Shown piece by piece: positions 36,855-45,170 of a stretch of 64,000 nucleotides of DNA (its first letter is position 1; each line of letters begins with the position of its first letter). The notes under the pieces were generated by a model. That model was not told the origin of the DNA. It was given only the letters and a program-made list of their open reading frames with translations, and ran no database searches. Origin of the DNA: Cernens ardua (lineage in GTDB: Bacteria; Pseudomonadota; Gammaproteobacteria; Pseudomonadales; Halomonadaceae); contig NZ_JBPCZH010000004.1 in the NCBI RefSeq assembly GCF_051251085.1, positions 264,099-328,098 on the forward strand. Reading direction: 5' to 3'. The translations under genes and the position numbers were made by a program.

Positions 36855-38018
36855 TTACTTGCTGGAAGCCTCAAGAATGGCAACCGCCGGTAAGGTTTTG
36901 CCTTCCACATATTCGAGGAAGGCACCACCGCCGGTGGAGATATAGGACACCTTGTCCGCAATGCCGTATTTATCGATAGCGGCAAGTGTATCGCCACCAC
37001 CGGCAATGGAGAAACCGTCGCTCGCGGCAATAGCTTCGGCGAGTGCCTTGGTACCATTGCCGAATTGATCAATTTCGAACACGCCAACAGGGCCATTCCA
37101 TAGGATCGTGCCGGCATTTTTCAGGCTCTCAGCGAAGCTGGCTGCGGTTTCAGGACCAACGTCGAGAATCATCTCGTCGTCATTTACCTGATCAACCGGC
37201 TTGACAGTCGCTTTTGCTGTGTCGGAAAACTCGGTAGCCACCACCACATCGACAGGGATTGGTATATCCACTTTTTTCATCAGTGCTTTGGCTTGATCGA
37301 TCAAATCCGCTTCGTAGAGCGATTTACCAACCGAATAGCCTGCAGCTGCGATGAAGGTATTGGCAATACCGCCCCCTACGATCAACTTGTCGCATTTTTC
37401 TGACAATGCATTCAATACTTCAAGTTTTGTAGATACCTTGGAGCCGCCGACAATCGCTAGCATGGGACGTTTGGGTTCAGCCAGGGCCTTGTGCAAGGCA
37501 CTCAATTCCGATGCCAGTAATGGGCCGGCTACCGCTACAGGCGCAAAACGCGCAACACCATGTGTAGAAGCCTGTGCACGGTGTGCTGTGCCAAATGCAT
37601 CCATCACGAACACATCGGCCAAGCGTGCATAGGCTTTGGATAACGCTTCGTCATCCTTTTTCTCGCCCTTGTTGAAGCGCACGTTTTCGAGAAGAACGAT
37701 ATCGCCGTCTTCCAGCTCTGGCTCCTTGTCCAGATAATCCTTATCGAGACGAACGTTTTTCCCCAATAACTCGCTCAAATGAGCGGCCACCGGCGCCAGG
37801 CTGTATTGCTCTTCAGGCTCCCCTTCCGTAGGGCGCCCAAGGTGGCTCATCAGCAATACGCGGGCACCAGCCTCGCTGGCAGCCTTGATAGTCGGCAAGC
37901 TTGCGCGGATACGTGCATCAGAGGTGATTTTCCCATCCTTGACGGGGACATTAAGGTCTTCACGGATCAGGACGCGTTTGCCGCGGAGGTCCAGATCATT
38001 CAATGTTTGCACTGCCAT
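36855..38018 (-). CDS. pgk: Phosphoglycerate kinase
   Basis: A 387-aa full-length glycolytic/gluconeogenic enzyme interconverting 1,3-bisphosphoglycerate plus ADP with 3-phosphoglycerate plus ATP. The N-terminal signature RVLIREDLNVPVKDGKI and SHLGRPTEG are present, as are the LADVFVMDAFGTAHRAQAS substrate region, the GGSKVSTKL nucleotide segment, and GGGDTLAAI near the C-terminus. The ribosome binding site is AGGAG before ATG 38018. It lies 170 bp downstream of tkt on the same strand; the gap contains a GC-rich hairpin. Confidence 0.97.
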   Translation of the reverse strand: MAVQTLNDLDLRGKRVLIREDLNVPVKDGKITSDARIRASLPTIKAASEAGARVLLMSHLGRPTEGEPEEQYSLAPVAAHLSELLGKNVRLDKDYLDKEPELEDGDIVLLENVRFNKGEKKDDEALSKAYARLADVFVMDAFGTAHRAQASTHGVARFAPVAVAGPLLASELSALHKALAEPKRPMLAIVGGSKVSTKLEVLNALSEKCDKLIVGGGIANTFIAAAGYSVGKSLYEADLIDQAKALMKKVDIPIPVDVVVATEFSDTAKATVKPVDQVNDDEMILDVGPETAASFAESLKNAGTILWNGPVGVFEIDQFGNGTKALAEAIAASDGFSIAGGGDTLAAIDKYGIADKVSYISTGGGAFLEYVEGKTLPAVAILEASSK

Positions 38019-38140
38019 GTAGTAATACTCCTGACATCATGCATTTAAGGATGTTGTGTGCGAAAGGAGGAAGCCCCTCATATGAGGCTGCCTAATCAGA
38101 GGCCTATCAGCTACCACAAATAAAGGTAGCCCATAGACAA

Positions 38141-38170
38141 CCGCCCCGTTGGCTTTCACCAGCGGGGCGG
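38141..38170 (-). terminator. GC-rich hairpin between tkt and pgk
   Basis: ccgccccg (38141-38148) pairs perfectly with cggggcgg (38163-38170), the stem being extended by ttgg/ccag. Read on the minus strand, downstream T residues are few, so this may be an attenuator or processing site rather than a full terminator. Confidence 0.55.
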
Positions 38171-38188
38171 TATTTACATCAGCATTGC

Positions 38189-40177
38189 TTAGCCAAGAGA
38201 TTCTGCGATTTTGACCAGATTCTCGACGGTGAAGCCGAAGTGTTTGAACAGATCCTCTGCTTTACCAGATTCACCGTAACCTTTCATACCCAGTACCTTG
38301 CCTTCCAGTCCAACGTATTTGTACCAGCCGTTGATTGAAGCTGCTTCAACCGCAATACGTTTAGTGACGGACTTGGGCAGTACGGATTCACGATAGGCTT
38401 CGTCCTGCTCATCAAACAGTGTGGTACAAGGAATGGAGACCACACGTACTTTCTTGCCTTTCGATTCAAGCTCTTTGGCTGCATCAATAGACAGACCGAC
38501 TTCTGAACCTGTTGCAATCAGGATCAGGTCAGGTGTTCCCTCGGAATCATGCAGTACATAACCACCACGGCGGATGTTGGCCAGCTGCTCGTCTGTACGG
38601 GGCTGAACCGGCAGGCCCTGACGAGAAAGTGCCAATGCAGTAGGCGCATCCTTACGGTGCAAGCCATCTACCCATGCAGCCGCCGTTTCAACAGCATCTG
38701 ACGGACGCCATGTATACAGGTTGGGAATTGCGCGCATGGCTTCCAGCTGCTCGATGGGCTGGTGAGTCGGACCATCTTCACCCAATCCAATGGAGTCGTG
38801 CGTGAACACGTGAACCACCTGTGCACCCATCAGTGCAGACATGCGAACCGCATTGAACATGTACTCAACGAAGACCAGGAAGGTGGCATCGTAAGGGATG
38901 AATCCACCATGCACGGCGATACCATTGGCAATCGCACCCATACCGAATTCACGTACACCATAGTGCAGGTAGTTACCGGAGAAGTCTTTTGCCGAGATGG
39001 ACTTCGCCCCTTTCCAGAAGGTCAGGTTGGAAGGTGCCAGGTCAGCTGATCCACCGAGGAATTCAGGGAAAACGGGACCCAGTTCGTTAAGAACATTCTG
39101 AGATGCCTTGCGAGATGCGATCTTCTCGCCTTTTTCCTGGAATTCCTTGATCAGCTTCGCACCATCGAAGTCTGCAGGCAGTTCATGGGAATAACGACGT
39201 TTCAGCTCTTTGGCCAGATCTGGGTAGGCTTTTTCATAGGCAGCGAGCTTTTCATTGTACTCGGCTTCCAGTTTGGCGCCTTTTTCCTTGGCATTCCAAC
39301 CGTCGTAGATTTCCTGAGGAATTTCGAACGCAGGATAATCCCAGCCCAATTGTTTACGAGCCAGAGCCACTTCGTCTTCACCCAGTGCAGCACCGTGGCT
39401 TTCTTCCTTGCCTTCCTTGTTCGGAGAGCCGAAGCCGATGACAGTTTTGCAGATGATCAGGCTGGGACGATCAGTCACTTTCTTGGATTCAATGATGGCT
39501 GCATCGATTTCATCAGCATTATGGCCATCGATAGGACCGATAACGTTCCAGTTATAAGCCTGGAAACGCTCTGCTGAATTATCGGTAAACCAACCCTGTA
39601 CTTCCCCGTCAATGGAGATACCGTTGTCATCGTAGAAAACGGTCAGGTTACCCAGGCCCAAAGTACCGGCCAGAGAGGCGGCTTCGTGGCTAACGCCTTC
39701 CATTAGGCAGCCATCACCAGCGAACACGTACACATGATGATCAACAACGTTATGATCATCGCGGTTGAACTGAGCGGCCAGTGTACGTTCAGCGATAGCC
39801 ATACCTACCGCATTACCAAGACCTTGTCCCAATGGGCCTGTAGTGGTCTCAATGCCATCGGTGTAACCGTATTCAGGGTGCCCTGGTGTTTTGGACCCAA
39901 TTTGACGGAACTGTTTCAGGTCATCAATGGAGAGATTGTACCCAGTAAGATGCAGCAGCGAATAATGCAGCATTGAACCGTGACCGTTGGAAAGAACAAA
40001 GCGATCACGACCATTCCAATGAGGATTGGCGGGGTTATGCTTAAGGTGTTTGGTCCAAAGCACTTCAGCAATATCAGCCATTCCCATCGGCATACCCGGG
40101 TGGCCTGAATTGGCCTTTTGGACGGCATCCATGGAAAGGGCGCGAATCGCGTTAGCGAGCTGGCGTTCTGTGGGCAT
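38189..40177 (-). CDS. tktA: Transketolase
   Basis: A 662-aa thiamine-diphosphate enzyme of the non-oxidative pentose phosphate pathway. Conserved elements are NSGHPGMPMGMADI at the N-terminus, the GDGCLMEGVSHEA thiamine-diphosphate/metal motif near residue 155, HGAALGEDEV, the transketolase motif EDGPTHQPIEQL near residue 470, and the RRGGYVLHDSEG start of the C-terminal domain. The ribosome binding site is CAGGAG before ATG 40177. In many gammaproteobacteria tkt is followed by epd or gap and then pgk; here pgk follows directly and no epd is present. Confidence 0.97.
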   Translation of the reverse strand: MPTERQLANAIRALSMDAVQKANSGHPGMPMGMADIAEVLWTKHLKHNPANPHWNGRDRFVLSNGHGSMLHYSLLHLTGYNLSIDDLKQFRQIGSKTPGHPEYGYTDGIETTTGPLGQGLGNAVGMAIAERTLAAQFNRDDHNVVDHHVYVFAGDGCLMEGVSHEAASLAGTLGLGNLTVFYDDNGISIDGEVQGWFTDNSAERFQAYNWNVIGPIDGHNADEIDAAIIESKKVTDRPSLIICKTVIGFGSPNKEGKEESHGAALGEDEVALARKQLGWDYPAFEIPQEIYDGWNAKEKGAKLEAEYNEKLAAYEKAYPDLAKELKRRYSHELPADFDGAKLIKEFQEKGEKIASRKASQNVLNELGPVFPEFLGGSADLAPSNLTFWKGAKSISAKDFSGNYLHYGVREFGMGAIANGIAVHGGFIPYDATFLVFVEYMFNAVRMSALMGAQVVHVFTHDSIGLGEDGPTHQPIEQLEAMRAIPNLYTWRPSDAVETAAAWVDGLHRKDAPTALALSRQGLPVQPRTDEQLANIRRGGYVLHDSEGTPDLILIATGSEVGLSIDAAKELESKGKKVRVVSIPCTTLFDEQDEAYRESVLPKSVTKRIAVEAASINGWYKYVGLEGKVLGMKGYGESGKAEDLFKHFGFTVENLVKIAESLG

Positions 40178-40345
40178 GACGTTAATAGCTCCTGATTGTG
40201 GCTTGAGAATCGACGGTAGAGCGACTCTATCGACCTTGAAGTAATAAAACTACGCAACTTTACTACTAAATGCTATTGGTCATTAGTGCCATAGCACTCG
40301 GTGATGCGCATGAAAATAATGTATGAGGCCATTATACAGCTTCAA

Positions 40346-40570
40346 TCATGCATTTATCATGACTATCTCTGTAACTTTAGGGGTATATCGGCCTTTATCG
40401 AGTACCTGCGTTCCATGTTTTGACGTAATGAACGTAATTTTACTGATGTTGCACAAGCTATCGCCTGCGAAGCCTGTAAGAACATACTCTTGAACAAAAA
40501 GAGGAGAGTGCAGTTGTTCCGCCGTTTCCTGATTCAAGAAAATGTAGTCTTCGTGTATTGGAAAGATCAT
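40346..40570 (-). CDS. Possible small protein, unknown
   Basis: A 74-codon frame with unexceptional amino-acid composition (starting MIFPIHEDYIFLNQETAEQL), beginning at an ATG that overlaps the stop of another short frame. There is no clear ribosome binding site and no family is recognised. A stop lies just upstream in frame. It could be a real small gene or a gene fragment in the AT-rich gap; I give it low weight. Confidence 0.22.
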   Translation of the reverse strand: MIFPIHEDYIFLNQETAEQLHSPLFVQEYVLTGFAGDSLCNISKITFITSKHGTQVLDKGRYTPKVTEIVMINA

Positions 40571-41057
40571 CGATTTTCAAGAAATGATGATCCAGTCTCT
40601 GATCTATTCTTTTGGTTTCTCTTCTGAAATTTCAAGCGAACGCCCAATCTTTTGGTTCTTTTTGTAGGCGGACGAAAACCAAACATCGAGTAAAAGAAAC
40701 ATGATAGAGGTGTCACCATAACAAATTTTCGGCATTTAAGAAGGCAATAGTTAAAAACAATTAGAGTGGATTTTTTTGTAGATTTTTGTTTTTTTAAATT
40801 TCGGTACAAAAAATAGAAATAATCACAATTATTGTAATAATATCAATGAATTATATTCATGCTCCTTTTGTTTTCGAACGCCGTTCAATAAGTGGTATTA
40901 TAATTATTTATTATGGAATAAAACGCACTTTCTAACGGAAAATGATGTTTTTGTGATTTGACCGAAACTGTTTCATAGACCAATGTAGTAGTGAGCACAG
41001 GTTGCTATGTGGCAGCTTCCAGTTTCCTCACTCAGATAATGATCAAGACTCAAACAA

Positions 41058-41085
41058 TAGATTGTTTCCAGTAGATTGTTTCGAA
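41058..41085 (+). repeat. Two tandem copies of a 14-bp unit
   Basis: Copies at 41058-41071 and 41072-41085 share tagattgtttc and differ at the last three bases. A small intergenic duplication, about 360 bp before the polyol permease gene. Confidence 0.75.
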
Positions 41086-41447
41086 ATCCGTGTCTTGTGC
41101 ATTTGTCGCTGGGGCTCAAGGAAAGCTTCGGTTTCATTAGTCATTAATCGCCATCGTTCGCGAAGTAATGGTAATGGTGGTGCTTCAAACCGTCAGCTCC
41201 GATAACGATTAATGGCTGTGGTTCGAAATCATTCATGGATTGGATCAAAGCGTAAACAAAAGCTTTCTCTGCTTCCCGGTGGAAATGTCCAGCGTCAAGG
41301 AACTGGTCTTGTAACGTAGTTATGAGCTGTCACCTTCCTGTCTCAAGGAGTTTTCGGGTATTACCCGTAACTCGCACACTGGTTGTAGGAATACAACACT
41401 CTAATCACAATTACTGTTGCGCCGAGCTGCGCTCAAGGATCTTATCC

Positions 41448-42776
41448 ATGGCTGCACCCGACGATCGTCCTTTGAGAGATGGAACTTCCCGGAACCATCC
41501 GTTATTTGAAAAAGTGGGGATGCCCAGTGCTCTTCGCTGGGGCTATCTAGGCCTACTTTTATTCATGACCGGGAATGGGGTCGAAACCAATTTCATTTCC
41601 ACACACATGAATGCCATGTTTGGTGGAAATGCGGCTATCTTTGTTCAGAATGTCATTGCTCTGTACGGTATTTCCGTAATCATCGCGGCATACTTGGGTG
41701 GTGTACTCTCTGACCTTTTCGGGCCGCGCCGCGTCATGACGGCTGGCTTTATCATCTGGGTGGTATTCGAAGTCCTCTTCCTGATCTCGATGGGGAAAGG
41801 GTATGAATACTTGACACTGGTCACTTATTTCTTCCGAGGGTTTGGCTTCCCGCTCTTTGCTTTTGCCTTCCTTGTGTGGATAAACGACACCGCAGATGAT
41901 GATCGCCTGGGAGCGGCGGTAGGCTGGTTCTACGTCGTATTTACCGGTGGGATGCCCACGTTAGGCGCTTTGATTGCATTTTTCACCATTCCCCTTTTTG
42001 GTGGCGGAACCCATGGTGAAACGATGACGTTGTGGCTTTCCATCATTTTGGTGGTGCTTGGCTTCTTGTGTATTCAATTGAAAGTGCGTTTGCATAATGC
42101 CGACAAGCGTACTGCGCCTGCCAATGAATCCAATCTTTATGTCATTACCAGTGGATTGCGTTTATGTAAACGTGAGCCACGTGTTTTGATTGGCTTCCTG
42201 ATCCGTCTTGTGAATACTGCACCGCAGTTCGGTATGTTGATTATCATGCCGGGCGTTATTGGGCATGATCTCGGCTGGGGTGAATCCAAATGGATGATGA
42301 TGACGGTCATCGTCTTCTCCGGAAATATTCTACTCAATGCCGTTTTCGGTAACATCGGTGACCGTTGGGGCTGGTTGCGCACTGTACGTACCTTTGGCCT
42401 GGGCGGGGCGGCTGTTGGTCTTCTCCTGTGGTGGTATGTTGCGCACTGGGTGACGCCCGGCTCACTATGGGGCTATTGGGTGACTATCGCTGCCGGGCTT
42501 GTTTTCTCTATCCTGATGGCCGGTTTTGTGCCCATGGGCGCCATTATGAGTGAGCTGGCTCCCAAGGGTGAGCGTGGTTCTGCCATGTCCATGTATGGCG
42601 CGGCGGCTGGTGGTGCAGCATTTCTTGGTCCACTGGTTGTCGCTGTCATCAAGCCATTTGCGGGCAATCCCGGTGTGGTTTGGGCGTTCGTTATCCTTTA
42701 TATCATTGCCTTCCTGGTATCCAAAAAGGTAGCGGTTGATCAGCCCAGGTATCGTCCCGTGAAGAAGCAGAAGTAA
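41448..42776 (+). CDS. MFS transporter, RbtT/DalT/CsbX polyol permease type
   Basis: A 442-aa, 12-helix major facilitator. The N-terminal LRWGYLGLLLFMTGNGVETNFIS and the loop LSDLFGPRRVMTAG resemble the polyol permease group, and the C-half keeps GDRWGWLRTVRTFG and MSELAPKGERGSAMSMYGAAAGGAAFLGP. Members import ribitol, arabinitol or related polyols by proton symport; the substrate here is unproven and no polyol dehydrogenase is next to it. The start ATG 41448 has AAGGAT 8 bp upstream; the open frame extends to 41322 but that part reads as intergenic. It ends at a strong terminator. Confidence 0.82.
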   Translation: MAAPDDRPLRDGTSRNHPLFEKVGMPSALRWGYLGLLLFMTGNGVETNFISTHMNAMFGGNAAIFVQNVIALYGISVIIAAYLGGVLSDLFGPRRVMTAGFIIWVVFEVLFLISMGKGYEYLTLVTYFFRGFGFPLFAFAFLVWINDTADDDRLGAAVGWFYVVFTGGMPTLGALIAFFTIPLFGGGTHGETMTLWLSIILVVLGFLCIQLKVRLHNADKRTAPANESNLYVITSGLRLCKREPRVLIGFLIRLVNTAPQFGMLIIMPGVIGHDLGWGESKWMMMTVIVFSGNILLNAVFGNIGDRWGWLRTVRTFGLGGAAVGLLLWWYVAHWVTPGSLWGYWVTIAAGLVFSILMAGFVPMGAIMSELAPKGERGSAMSMYGAAAGGAAFLGPLVVAVIKPFAGNPGVVWAFVILYIIAFLVSKKVAVDQPRYRPVKKQK

Positions 42777-43224
42777 CATTTATTTTCAGTCGATACCGTT
42801 ATTTTTCAATCGGGAAAATATTCGTTGATCGAAAAACACGAACGGGGCCTAATGGTCCCGTTCGTGTTTTGAAGGTGGCTATAGTATGGATTGATATTAG
42901 CTCATTACATGCTTGTGCTAGGCACCTATTCCCTTGCAGTGTAGACTGCTATCACCCATGAGGATCAAAAGACGTGTTTCTGATCCAAATAGACCGAACA
43001 TGGTGCCACTCATTAACGTGTTGTTGGAAGCTGGATTATGTCCATGGGCTTTCCAATGGCTATAGTCTTTGTGGTGGCAGATACAAGCATTAAATAAATG
43101 GTGCCATTGAGAGTCTCTTTCATCGTGGCGTATTGAGCAATTCGCGCGCTTCTCGACGAAATATTTCAAACAACCATTTATCTTCCTACTTACAGTTAGA
43201 GTTAGTCGAGGAAAGAAGATCATA
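42777..43224. other. Intergenic region upstream of metK
   Basis: About 450 bp. After the terminator at 42833-42870 there is a 350-bp stretch with a small gtgc-tag-gcac hairpin near 42913 but no recognisable SAM riboswitch class or MetJ box array. The metK promoter must lie here. Confidence 0.45.
42833..42870 (+). terminator. Terminator of the polyol permease gene
   Basis: Stem of about 16 bp (42833-42848 with 42854-42870) ending in four T, preceded by an A-run. Confidence 0.88.
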
Positions 43225-44448
43225 ATGAGTGAATACTCCCTGTTTACATCTGAATCTGTTTCTGAGGGGCATCCGGACAAAATTGCTGACCAAATATCTG
43301 ATGCGGTACTGGATGCATTGATTGCACGTGATAAACAGGCGCGTGTTGCATGTGAAACATTGGTAAAAACTGGTGTCGCCATTGTGGCAGGCGAGATCAC
43401 CACTAGCGCATGGGTTGATCTTGAAGATCTTGTTCGCCAAGTCATTCTGGATATTGGATATACCTCATCGAATGTTGGTTTTGATGGCGCTACCTGTGGT
43501 GTACTGAATCTGATCGGTAAGCAGAGTGTGGATATCGCTCAGGGTGTGGATCGCAGCAAGCCTGAAGATCAGGGTGCGGGTGATCAGGGGCTGATGTTCG
43601 GTTATGCCACCAATGAAACGCCTTCCTATATGCCAGCGCCGATCTACTATGCGCATCGTCTGGTACAGCGCCAGTCAGAACTGCGCAAGGATGGAACATT
43701 GCCCTGGTTGCGCCCCGATGCGAAAAGTCAGGTCACCTTCCGTTATGACGAAAATGGTCAGCCCACTGCGGTAGATGCGGTTGTTCTTTCAACTCAGCAT
43801 GATGGTGATATTTCGCAGGAAGATCTGCGGAAAGCTGTTGAAGAGCTTATTATTCGCGACGTTCTACCCAAAGAGTGGTTGAGCGAAAATACTCGTTTCC
43901 ATATCAATCCTACCGGTAAGTTTGTGATTGGTGGCCCTGTCGGTGATGCCGGTTTGACTGGCCGTAAAATTATTGTCGATACCTATGGCGGTATGGCGCG
44001 CCATGGCGGTGGAGCTTTCTCCGGCAAGGATCCGTCCAAGGTTGACCGCAGTGCTGCGTACGCAGGCCGTTATGTAGCGAAGAATATTGTGGCCGCCGGC
44101 TTGGCTGATCGTTGTGAGATTCAGGTCTCTTATGCAATTGGTGTGGCTGAGCCTACTTCTGTGTCCATCAATACCTTCGGCACGGGCAAGATCTCGGATG
44201 ATCGTATCATCGAATTGGTGCGTGAACATTTCGACTTGCGTCCCTATGCCATTACCAAAATGCTGGATCTGCAGCACCCGATGTACCAGCTGACAGCCGC
44301 ATATGGTCATTTTGGACGTGAACCTTTTGAGCACACTTACGAGTGGGTCGATAGCAATACAGGTGAAACAAAATCCGAAACCTTTACGGCTTTCCCCTGG
44401 GAAAAAACCGATAAGGTGGATGCGCTCAAGCAGAGTGCCGGCCTTTAA
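43225..44448 (+). CDS. metK: S-adenosylmethionine synthetase
   Basis: A 407-aa homologue of MetK, somewhat longer than E. coli MetK (384 aa). It makes SAM from methionine and ATP. Signatures are SVSEGHPDKIADQISD near the N-terminus, GAGDQGLMFGYA near residue 117, and GGGAFSGKDPSKVDRSAAY near residue 260. The ribosome binding site GAGGAAAGAAG precedes ATG 43225. A monocistronic gene with a clear terminator 110 bp downstream. Confidence 0.97.
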   Translation: MSEYSLFTSESVSEGHPDKIADQISDAVLDALIARDKQARVACETLVKTGVAIVAGEITTSAWVDLEDLVRQVILDIGYTSSNVGFDGATCGVLNLIGKQSVDIAQGVDRSKPEDQGAGDQGLMFGYATNETPSYMPAPIYYAHRLVQRQSELRKDGTLPWLRPDAKSQVTFRYDENGQPTAVDAVVLSTQHDGDISQEDLRKAVEELIIRDVLPKEWLSENTRFHINPTGKFVIGGPVGDAGLTGRKIIVDTYGGMARHGGGAFSGKDPSKVDRSAAYAGRYVAKNIVAAGLADRCEIQVSYAIGVAEPTSVSINTFGTGKISDDRIIELVREHFDLRPYAITKMLDLQHPMYQLTAAYGHFGREPFEHTYEWVDSNTGETKSETFTAFPWEKTDKVDALKQSAGL

Positions 44449-44555
44449 TCCTGAATCAGATTTGCTTCAGGATATTGTTCTTCACATGGGCGCATAACCC
44501 TTATGGAGAAAAAATTTTACCGTGCATTCGGCTTTATTCTGTTGCAGAATCAACA

Positions 44556-44590
44556 AAACGCCTCGCTTTTGCGAGGCGTTTCTTTTTTAT
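44556..44590 (+). terminator. Terminator of metK
   Basis: Perfect 11-bp stem aaacgcctcgc/gcgaggcgttt with a tttt loop, followed by a T-rich run. Confidence 0.92.
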
Positions 44591-44770
44591 GAAAAATTTT
44601 ATGCCAAAATAAATGCAGAGGCCGCTATTTTTAGGCTGGCTTAAGCTCCTGAGGTGATAATATTGACATAAAATTTTTCCGACAACACGGTAGGCTGCCT
44701 TACGTTTTCAGCTTTATGTTTTGCCAGCATTTTTTGCCTGTGAGCGCCTTTTGAACGTCAGGGTGTATGG

Positions 44771-44830
44771 GTGAAAAATACAAGGGTAGAAATTACAAAG
44801 GTGCAAAATATAAAAGTACAAAATATAAAG
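44771..44830 (+). repeat. Four degenerate tandem copies of a 15-bp A-rich unit
   Basis: Units at 44771-44785, 44786-44800, 44801-44815 and 44816-44830 follow the pattern gtgmaaaatayaaag with few changes; a partial fifth copy follows. Phased A-tracts at 15-bp steps are present, but the function is unknown. Confidence 0.8.
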
Positions 44831-44970
44831 GTGAAAAACGTGTTTCCGGTTTTGTCGGATTTCGACTGCTGTTGTCATGATTTCAGTCATTGTTAAAGTA
44901 TTGATGACTATTCGAGGAGTCTAATCCCCTGAGGTTGGAATCTCCTGTCGTGGGAGAAAGCGGTTCTGTT

Positions 44971-45004
44971 GCCATGTGTTGTTAAGCGCCATGTGTTGTT
45001 AAGT
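44971..45004 (+). repeat. Two tandem copies of a 17-bp unit
   Basis: Copies at 44971-44987 and 44988-45004 are identical except for the last base (gccatgtgttgttaag plus c or t). Confidence 0.88.
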
Positions 45005-45087
45005 GTAATGTAGATCGAGATGTCCTCGTGCATCGGCCTGGTGCAGGAAAGTGGCTGATTGCGAATTATGGATGGTGTGTATTTTGA

Positions 45088-45110
45088 AAGAGCCCGCTTT
45101 TTTGGCTCTT
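45088..45110 (+). promoter_or_regulatory. Hairpin upstream of the amino-acid permease gene
   Basis: aagagcc (45088-45094) pairs with ggctctt (45104-45110); the loop is T-rich and the following sequence is gttattttct. It sits 60 bp before the permease start and could be a leader terminator or attenuator. Confidence 0.4.
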
Positions 45111-45170
45111 GTTATTTTCTGGCTGATGTTAAGTGCATAACACCTTCCAGCGTGGGTTATTGAGGATGTA

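Larger units (their letters stand above)
40178..41447. other. AT-rich intergenic region of about 1.27 kb
   Basis: The longest gap in the window. Its left part holds the tkt promoter; the stretch 40720-40980 is strongly AT-rich with runs such as taataatatc. Two short minus-strand frames (40567-40809 and 40346-40570) overlap by ATGA but lack ribosome binding sites. A 14-bp tandem duplication lies at 41058-41085. The right end holds the ribosome binding site of the polyol permease gene. This may be the scar of a lost or decayed segment. Confidence 0.55.
44449..45170. other. Intergenic region between metK and the amino-acid permease gene
   Basis: About 720 bp. It holds the metK terminator, two tandem-repeat arrays (44771-44830 and 44971-45004) and a hairpin at 45088-45110 before the permease. 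An open frame on the minus strand at 44999-45205 overlaps the permease start and is not credible. Confidence 0.6.

Noticed and set aside
40567..40809. An 80-codon minus-strand frame in the AT-rich gap
   Set aside because: Lys/Arg-rich low-quality sequence without ribosome binding site or family; the ATGA overlap with the next short frame is probably chance.
42871..43224. Possible SAM riboswitch in front of metK
   Set aside because: I looked for known SAM riboswitch cores and paired helices ending in a terminator or sequestered ribosome binding site and found none.
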